Position numbers and translations under genes: made by a program. Below, in pieces: positions 35,413-39,825 of a stretch of DNA of 39,825 nt. The notes below the pieces were generated by a model. That model saw only the letters and a program-made list of their open reading frames with translations, was not told the origin of the DNA and ran no database searches. Each line of letters begins with the position of its first letter. Position 1 is the first letter of the stretch. Origin of the DNA: Clostridiales bacterium (GTDB taxonomy: Bacteria > Bacillota > Clostridia > Oscillospirales > UBA644); the NCBI GenBank assembly GCA_003343705.1, contig QAKR01000055.1, positions 1 to 39,825 on the forward strand, given 5' to 3'.

Positions 35413-36015
35413 TCAATCATTTCCTTTAACTGTTTTATTATTTAATACCATGTTTTTCATAAAATTGATTTGTGAATTAATTATATATTCAGAAACTCCG
35501 GTTGTTACGGCAAAAGTACTCAATCCTTCTATAAAAAACATTATTGACATAGCTAAGTCATCTACTCTATTTTCAGAAATAGCACCTTGCTTAACCCCGT
35601 AGTTTAGTAATTCTAAAATAATAATTTTGGTGTTATAAAATTGTTCATGAAAAAACTCTTTGTAACAATCTTCTTTATGGGAAAAACGATATTCATGCAA
35701 AGCCATTAAAAGACTTTTATCAATATTTAAAAGCCTATTTTTTTGTTTTTCAAAGTATTCATCAATTAATTGTTCAAAGCTTTTATCAGTTATCACACTA
35801 TCCTTTGTTTCTTTCAGCTTTTTCTTATTATGTGTTAAAATAACTTCCATAAAAATCTCATCAACCGAGTTAAAATATAAATATATTCCACCTCGGCTTA
35901 TATTGCATTCATCAACTATATCTTTTATTGTAACAGAATTAAAACCTTTGCGAATGAATACTTCTTTTGCCTTTTGAAGTATAAACTTTCGTTTTTTATC
36001 GGATTTTTTATCCAT
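35413..36015 (-). CDS. TetR-family regulator heading the CoA operon
   Basis: 200 residues. The N-terminal helix-turn-helix is typical (ILQKAKEVFIRKGFNSVTIKDIV through ISRGGIYLYFNSVDEIF, about 12-60). An all-helical ligand/dimer domain ends with FIEGLSTFAVTTGVSEY. AAGGAGG precedes the ATG. Its stop is directly followed by the coaB start with no gap, and its promoter holds two palindromic sites, so autorepression together with the CoA genes is the simplest reading. The ligand is unknown; CoA, acyl-CoA or pantothenate would fit the context but cannot be read from sequence. Confidence 0.92.
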   Translation of the reverse strand: MDKKSDKKRKFILQKAKEVFIRKGFNSVTIKDIVDECNISRGGIYLYFNSVDEIFMEVILTHNKKKLKETKDSVITDKSFEQLIDEYFEKQKNRLLNIDKSLLMALHEYRFSHKEDCYKEFFHEQFYNTKIIILELLNYGVKQGAISENRVDDLAMSIMFFIEGLSTFAVTTGVSEYIINSQINFMKNMVLNNKTVKGND

Positions 36016-36039
36016 AATAAAACCTCCTTATAAAAACAA

Positions 36040-36088
36040 TTATGACATCTGTGTCATTTATTATATGACACAGATGTCATAATGTCAA
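36040..36088 (-). promoter_or_regulatory. Promoter and double operator of the TetR-CoA operon
   Basis: On the minus strand TTGACA (36088-36083), 17-base spacer and TATAAT (36065-36060). An 18-base perfect inverted repeat (36040-36057 and 36065-36082, seven-base gap) covers it. Each arm is itself a palindrome, ATGACA-N4-TGTCAT (36042-36057 and 36065-36080). One lies in the -35/-10 spacer, the other at the expected start site. Centres are 23 bases apart. This is a classical layout for repression by the adjacent TetR protein. Confidence 0.85.
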
Positions 36089-36145
36089 TACATGTCAAGA
36101 AAAATTTGATATTTTTTTTATCATATTATTAGTCCAATTACAATT

Positions 36146-36177
36146 ATGCCCCTCAAAGGATTATCCTCTGGGGGCAT
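36146..36177 (-). terminator. Terminator after the PadR-DUF2812 gene
   Basis: ATGCCCC (36146-36152) pairs with GGGGCAT (36171-36177), with a smaller inner AGGA/TCCT hairpin. The T run on the minus strand is weak. Confidence 0.6.
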
Positions 36178-36221
36178 TTAAAAAACCTACATTTAATTTT
36201 AAATATGTAGATTTCATTAAA

Positions 36222-37859
36222 TTAAGTATTCGATATAAATGAAAGTTTTTCAGTTATAGTTTTAATCTCGGCTTCACTTAGAGAAAAATCACCACTTAAA
36301 ACGATAACTTTATCTTCATAAACTACAATTCCTTTTACTTCTGATTTAGGATTTTTGTTGGTGTAGACGGCGTTTGCTTTCCACATCCCAATATCGTCAG
36401 GTTGCATGAGATATTCAATTGTCATGCTTTCTACATATTTGTTTATTATCCAATCAAACTTACTTTCAAATATCTCATATTCTATTTTGCTCTGCCAATC
36501 GACTTTTGATGAAGTATATGTTGTTAAAGCTGCAAAGACTGATTTTTTTATTGATTTTTTATTGTTTTCATATTGAAGTCCTTTTATGTCAGTGATCGTT
36601 AAAGGAATATCATCTCCACATTTATAAACATTTTGAGTATTCATTTTATAAACATATTTATTTTCCATCATACTTGTGTTTAAGATAATGGTCGCCGTAG
36701 AAAATGCTAGAAGCGATATTAATGTAAAACATAAAATTGTAATGATACAATACTGTATTTTAGTTGAGACCTTTTGTCTTATTAATAATTTTCTGATAAA
36801 AAAAGCTATAATAAGTATAAAGATAACTCCTACTAAAAAAGTTAAATAAACTTTATCTTTGTTTGATATAATCCCATAAAAAGCATAAATAAGTAGAAAG
36901 GCACTAATTATTATGTATATGTTGTAAAAAATACTCAATTTTTTAAAGTTGTTTTTATTATGAACGATTATTTTCTCATTGTTTTTCAATCGCTTTTTAG
37001 CTTTTAAAGCCCACACAACAAAATAACATATTTCAATACATCCAGTTAAACAAATAAAACAAAAATATATTACCATAAATATCGACAAGTCGGAAACTAT
37101 AAGTTCTTTATAATCCCAAAACGATTTAAAATTAAATAAAATAATTAAAGATAAAATAAACCACATACTGCCTTTTAATTTAAAAGTGTTTTTAACTATT
37201 GTTTTATACTTTTCCTTTTCATCCGTCTCTATTGGCACGGTGTCTTCATCGTTTGTTTTAAAAATATAAAATTTACCCCTGGAACTAACGTATTGCCATC
37301 CATATGATTCACAATAATTTATATATTCTATAGCTTCATTTTCAGGTTGCAAATCATAAGCAGAAGCTTTATCAAATATTTCAACCGAGTATATTATTTT
37401 TTGAGGTTCGCCTTTTTCAAAAGTTAAAAATGTTTTTATATCTTTTAGTATCCAACCTTTTAAAGCCATTTCTTCAAGATATTCCTTTAGTGCATCACAT
37501 TCTGTATAATTATAATAAAACAATTTTCTGTATATATTTTTCATACCAAACTTTTTCACAACCGATTTCCCGCTATTTTCAATTTGTTTTAATCCATCTT
37601 GTTCCGTTTGCAACATTTGCTTACCTTTATTTGTTATAATATATGATTTGCCTCTTCCATTCCCAGCTGTCTGGCAAATTAATCCGGAAATTTCCAACTT
37701 TGAAAGTAATGTATATAAAGTACCCGGTCCGACAATAACTCTCCCTTTTGAAATATCCTTAACTTTTTTCATAATATCTGCGTCGCAGCACTCCTCTATA
37801 AGTGATAAAAGAATATAATGAATTGGTTCAGACAGTTTCTGAAAGTGCTCTCTTCCCAA
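36222..37859 (-). CDS. PadR DNA-binding domain fused to DUF2812 membrane protein
   Basis: 545 residues. Residues 1-95 are a PadR winged helix (ILLSLIEECCDADIM, GPGTLYTLLSKLEISGLI). Residues 108-205 match DUF2812 (EYLEEMALKGWIL, then SVEIFDKASAYDL and NYCESYGWQYVSS). About four to five membrane helices follow (about 233-250, 260-285, 310-332, 337-358, 370-393). The last 150 residues form a soluble domain, probably outside the membrane. In most Firmicutes PadR and DUF2812 are neighbouring separate genes; here one continuous frame joins them. Start is TTG with GGTGGTG upstream. It would be a membrane-bound regulator. Its likely promoter lies at 37901-37929. Confidence 0.88.
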   Translation of the reverse strand: MGREHFQKLSEPIHYILLSLIEECCDADIMKKVKDISKGRVIVGPGTLYTLLSKLEISGLICQTAGNGRGKSYIITNKGKQMLQTEQDGLKQIENSGKSVVKKFGMKNIYRKLFYYNYTECDALKEYLEEMALKGWILKDIKTFLTFEKGEPQKIIYSVEIFDKASAYDLQPENEAIEYINYCESYGWQYVSSRGKFYIFKTNDEDTVPIETDEKEKYKTIVKNTFKLKGSMWFILSLIILFNFKSFWDYKELIVSDLSIFMVIYFCFICLTGCIEICYFVVWALKAKKRLKNNEKIIVHNKNNFKKLSIFYNIYIIISAFLLIYAFYGIISNKDKVYLTFLVGVIFILIIAFFIRKLLIRQKVSTKIQYCIITILCFTLISLLAFSTATIILNTSMMENKYVYKMNTQNVYKCGDDIPLTITDIKGLQYENNKKSIKKSVFAALTTYTSSKVDWQSKIEYEIFESKFDWIINKYVESMTIEYLMQPDDIGMWKANAVYTNKNPKSEVKGIVVYEDKVIVLSGDFSLSEAEIKTITEKLSFISNT

Positions 37860-37900
37860 AATATCACCACCTAAATATTAATTCGTTATTATCTGTTATC

Positions 37901-37929
37901 AGTATATCATCCAAACTTGATATTGTAAA
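37901..37929 (-). promoter_or_regulatory. Probable promoter and operator of the PadR-DUF2812 gene
   Basis: On the minus strand TTTACA (37929-37924), 17 bases, TATACT (37906-37901). An inverted repeat, ATATCA (37904-37909) and TGATAT (37918-37923) with an eight-base gap, covers the spacer and part of the -10, the spacing expected for a PadR dimer site. Confidence 0.55.
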
Positions 37930-38027
37930 TACTTTATAAATATTTTTTTTGTTTATATATTTAATTATATTATTGCTTATATTACTAATACTATATTACG
38001 ATACCACTTTTAAAAGGATACAATATA

Positions 38028-38657
38028 ATGACAACAGATAATTTATTAATATCACTTTTCAATGATATAAACAACTGCCTCTTAAAAGATCAAAAACCGT
38101 CGGAATATCTTAGCAGCATTATAAACAAACCGGAATTCAACAAACCTCCTTTTAATTTAATAAAAAAACTCAGATTTACAGAACAATCTCCGAAATATCA
38201 CCCGGAAGGAAATGTATGGAACCATACTCTGCTTGTTGTTGACGAAGCAGCAAAAATAAAAAATAAAAGCTCAGACGAAAAAGCCTTTATGTGGGCAGCA
38301 TTTCTGCATGACCTTGGTAAACCGGACACAACAAGAAACCGAATGGGTAAAATAACATCTTACGATCACGACAAAGTCGGGGCAGAACTTACAGAAGATT
38401 TTCTATTTAAATTTATAGATGATAAAGAGTTTATTTCTCGTGTGGTTTGCCTTGTCCGTTTTCATATGCAGATTTTATACGTTGTTAAAGACCTACCGTA
38501 TAAAGATATTCATGCTATAAATTCAAGTAATCTCATTACAGACATTGCATTATTAGGTTATTGTGACAGAATGGGCAGAAAAGGTGCTGATAAACAAGAA
38601 GAGCAAAAAAATATTGAGATGTTTTATAAAAAGTGTAAAGAGAAGGAGGGAAAATAA
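38028..38657 (+). CDS. HD-domain phosphohydrolase
   Basis: 209 residues with an HD metal-binding core: His66 (NHTLLV), His94-Asp95 (AFLHDLGKP) and His114-Asp115. The surroundings resemble HDIG proteins and the HD part of some tRNA nucleotidyltransferases, but no nucleotidyltransferase domain is present. It probably hydrolyses a phosphate ester or nucleotide; substrate unknown. AAAGGA precedes the ATG. Its TAA is directly followed by the ATG of the 50-residue gene, and an AGAAGGAGGG for that gene lies inside its end. Confidence 0.88.
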   Translation: MTTDNLLISLFNDINNCLLKDQKPSEYLSSIINKPEFNKPPFNLIKKLRFTEQSPKYHPEGNVWNHTLLVVDEAAKIKNKSSDEKAFMWAAFLHDLGKPDTTRNRMGKITSYDHDKVGAELTEDFLFKFIDDKEFISRVVCLVRFHMQILYVVKDLPYKDIHAINSSNLITDIALLGYCDRMGRKGADKQEEQKNIEMFYKKCKEKEGK

Positions 38658-38810
38658 ATGGCAAAAGCAGGCATGAGAAGACCCGACCCCAAAGATCCAC
38701 ACGGAACAGAGAGTAATAAAAAGCTTCACATCCCTAAAAATGCTGTTCCGCCGGTACCGGAAATTCAGGGCAAGGCTAAAAGTGGGAAAGAAAAAGTTAT
38801 TAAAAAATAA
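38658..38810 (+). CDS. Small Lys/Pro-rich protein, 50 residues
   Basis: Fifty residues beginning MAKAGMRRPDPKDPHGTES and containing VPPVPEIQGKAKSG; basic, proline-rich, no membrane segment, probably disordered. A very strong Shine-Dalgarno (AGAAGGAGGG) stands seven bases ahead of the ATG, and the ATG abuts the HD gene stop. I recall similar short proteins in other Clostridia, but I know no function. It is too short for ordinary gene-finding cutoffs. Confidence 0.8.
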   Translation: MAKAGMRRPDPKDPHGTESNKKLHIPKNAVPPVPEIQGKAKSGKEKVIKK

Positions 38811-38894
38811 TCCGTTTAAGAATCAAATTAAAAATTTGAATAGCGTTATAAAAAATTGTCAAAAATAATATAAAATATAAATTCGGAGGTTATT

Positions 38895-39494
38895 ATGCCA
38901 ACAGATTTTAAAAACAGTGAGACTAAACTTAATTTAATGCGAGCTTTTGCCGGTGAAAGTCAAGCTCGGAACCGTTATACTTTTGCGGCATCACAAGCAA
39001 AAAGTGAAAACCTTCATGTTGTTGAAGCAATTTTTAAGTTTACGGCAAACCAAGAAAAAGAGCATGCAGAAATTTATTATAAACATTTAAGCGAACTTGC
39101 AGGCGAGAATATCAAAATAGACGGTGCATACCCCATTGATATTACTAATTCAATTGTGCAACTGTTGAGGTATGCCCAACATAATGAATATGAAGAGTAC
39201 GATCCGGTTTATAAAACATTTGGTGACATTGCAAAGCAAGAAGGATTTAATCAAGTAGCAGCCTCCTTTCACAATATTGCTGAAATAGAAAAAACACACG
39301 GTGATCGATTCGGAAGGTTTGCAGACTTATTGGAACAAAATAAGCTTTTTGTTTCAGATGTTGAATGTAAATGGATGTGCTTAAACTGTGGTTATATATA
39401 TACCGGTACAAAAGTACCTGAAGCCTGCCCTGTATGCCATCATGACAAAGGCTTTTTTATTCGGTTAGAGTTAGCTCCGTATGCAGATAATTAA
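38895..39494 (+). CDS. Rubrerythrin
   Basis: 199 residues. A four-helix ferritin-like domain carries the diiron ligands (Glu21, Glu54 with His57, then the second pair around Glu98/Glu101 and Glu132 with His135). A C-terminal rubredoxin-like Fe(Cys)4 domain has Cys162, 165, 178 and 181. Rubrerythrin reduces hydrogen peroxide in the cytosol of anaerobes. GGAGG is five bases ahead of the ATG. No convincing promoter was found in the 84-base gap before it, so it may be cotranscribed with the HD gene. A strong terminator follows. Confidence 0.95.
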   Translation: MPTDFKNSETKLNLMRAFAGESQARNRYTFAASQAKSENLHVVEAIFKFTANQEKEHAEIYYKHLSELAGENIKIDGAYPIDITNSIVQLLRYAQHNEYEEYDPVYKTFGDIAKQEGFNQVAASFHNIAEIEKTHGDRFGRFADLLEQNKLFVSDVECKWMCLNCGYIYTGTKVPEACPVCHHDKGFFIRLELAPYADN

Positions 39495-39508
39495 TAATAT
39501 TTTTTAAT

Positions 39509-39548
39509 AAAGAATACCGTTTGCATTGATTTGTAAACGGTATTCTTT
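39509..39548 (+). terminator. Terminator after rubrerythrin
   Basis: Perfect 14-base stem (AAAGAATACCGTTT and complement, 12-base loop) shortly after the stop. Nothing recognisable lies between 39549 and 39731. Confidence 0.8.
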
Positions 39549-39731
39549 GTAATTTTTTAAGACTTTTATTATGGTGTGAAGATAGTATATTGAAATTTGT
39601 TTCTCTTTTGATTCGTTGTGATGGCGAATTTACTTAACTTTTCAAAAATAACAGCTCATGTCCTAAAAATGTCCCACCGTCACGTTTTCTTAACACCCTT
39701 CTGCTTACATCTTCGTTTAATTATACCAAAT

Positions 39732-39761
39732 AAAAAAGACATCCAAAAGGATGTCTTTTTT
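39732..39761. terminator. Terminator next to tRNA-Tyr
   Basis: Perfect 13-base stem (AAAAAAGACATCC, loop AAAA, complement). A and T ends let it stop the minus-strand tRNA transcript and any plus-strand transcript. Confidence 0.8.
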
Positions 39762-39764
39762 ATT

Positions 39765-39825
39765 TGGTGGGCGAGGATGGATTCGGACCATCGAAGCTGA
39801 AAAGCAACAGATTTACAGTCTGCCC
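39765..39825 (-). tRNA. tRNA-Tyr (GUA), 3' part, cut by window edge
   Basis: Read on the minus strand, the anticodon arm is CAGA-CTGTAAA-TCTG with anticodon GTA, followed by a long variable arm as expected for bacterial tRNA-Tyr. The T arm has stem GATGG/CCATC, then the acceptor 3' strand CTCGCCC, discriminator A and encoded CCA (39765-39767). The T loop reads TCCGAAT instead of the usual TTCGAAT, so position 55 is C. The D arm and 5' end lie beyond the window. Confidence 0.9.

Noticed and set aside
36222..37859. PadR-DUF2812 as a frameshift or two genes
   Set aside because: The frame is continuous with no internal stop, and no internal start with a clear ribosome site was seen near the junction, so it is reported as a true fusion.
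39618..39800. 60-codon frame on the plus strand ending at the right edge
   Set aside because: It runs across a terminator and the complement of tRNA-Tyr; the WWARMDS-type ending is a familiar tRNA artefact.

Overview
The window looks like chromosomal DNA of a low-GC, anaerobic Firmicute of class Clostridia, probably near the Oscillospiraceae/Ruminococcaceae. The evidence is an IspH–ribosomal S1 fusion, a HutP-family gene beside cmk, hprK/murB/whiA, a membrane pyrophosphatase, a rubrerythrin and strong Shine-Dalgarno sites. This is inferred from gene content; no 16S gene is present. Start codons were re-chosen where a Shine-Dalgarno site decided the issue.

Layout. 1-644: 3' part of a DMT/EamA permease. 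792-2873: hppA. 3049-6219 (minus): whiA, murB, hprK, with a 439-base gap (4839-5277) holding a structured RNA-like element. 6319-12096 (minus): ispH-S1 fusion, plsC, cmk, HutP-family gene, YhiN-type flavoprotein and a MurR/RpiR regulator. 12110-18530 (minus): an accessory carbon module of alpha/beta hydrolase, zinc and iron alcohol dehydrogenases, a split transketolase and an aldehyde dehydrogenase, led by a consensus promoter. 18681-22082 (minus): CDF metal transporter, CPBP protease and hflX. 22083-22419: a chain of six small hairpins between 19-base direct repeats. 22420-23556 (plus): a methyltransferase.

23782-32575 (plus) is about 9 kb of ABC exporters in two transcription units. The first is an ABC / DUF1854 / ABC triplet with ATGA overlaps; both ABC proteins carry an extra N-terminal domain and a zinc ribbon. 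The second is a pair of 603-residue paralogous half-exporters. Each unit has a TTGACA-N17-TATAAT promoter. No cargo gene is visible.

32679-36015 (minus) is a compact CoA operon: TetR regulator, coaB, coaC, type III pantothenate kinase coaX and an ECF S component resembling PanT. Its promoter carries two palindromic operators, one in the -35/-10 spacer and one at the start site, so the TetR protein probably represses itself and the CoA genes. 36222-37859 (minus) is a PadR DNA-binding domain fused to a DUF2812 membrane protein. 38028-39494 (plus) has an HD-domain protein, a 50-residue conserved-looking small protein and rubrerythrin. The right edge cuts a minus-strand tRNA-Tyr.

The best candidates for undescribed biology are the DUF1854 ABC triplet, the TetR-controlled CoA operon, the PadR-DUF2812 fusion, the structured element at 4926-5059, the hairpin-chain element at 22176-22354, and the split-transketolase/dehydrogenase module.
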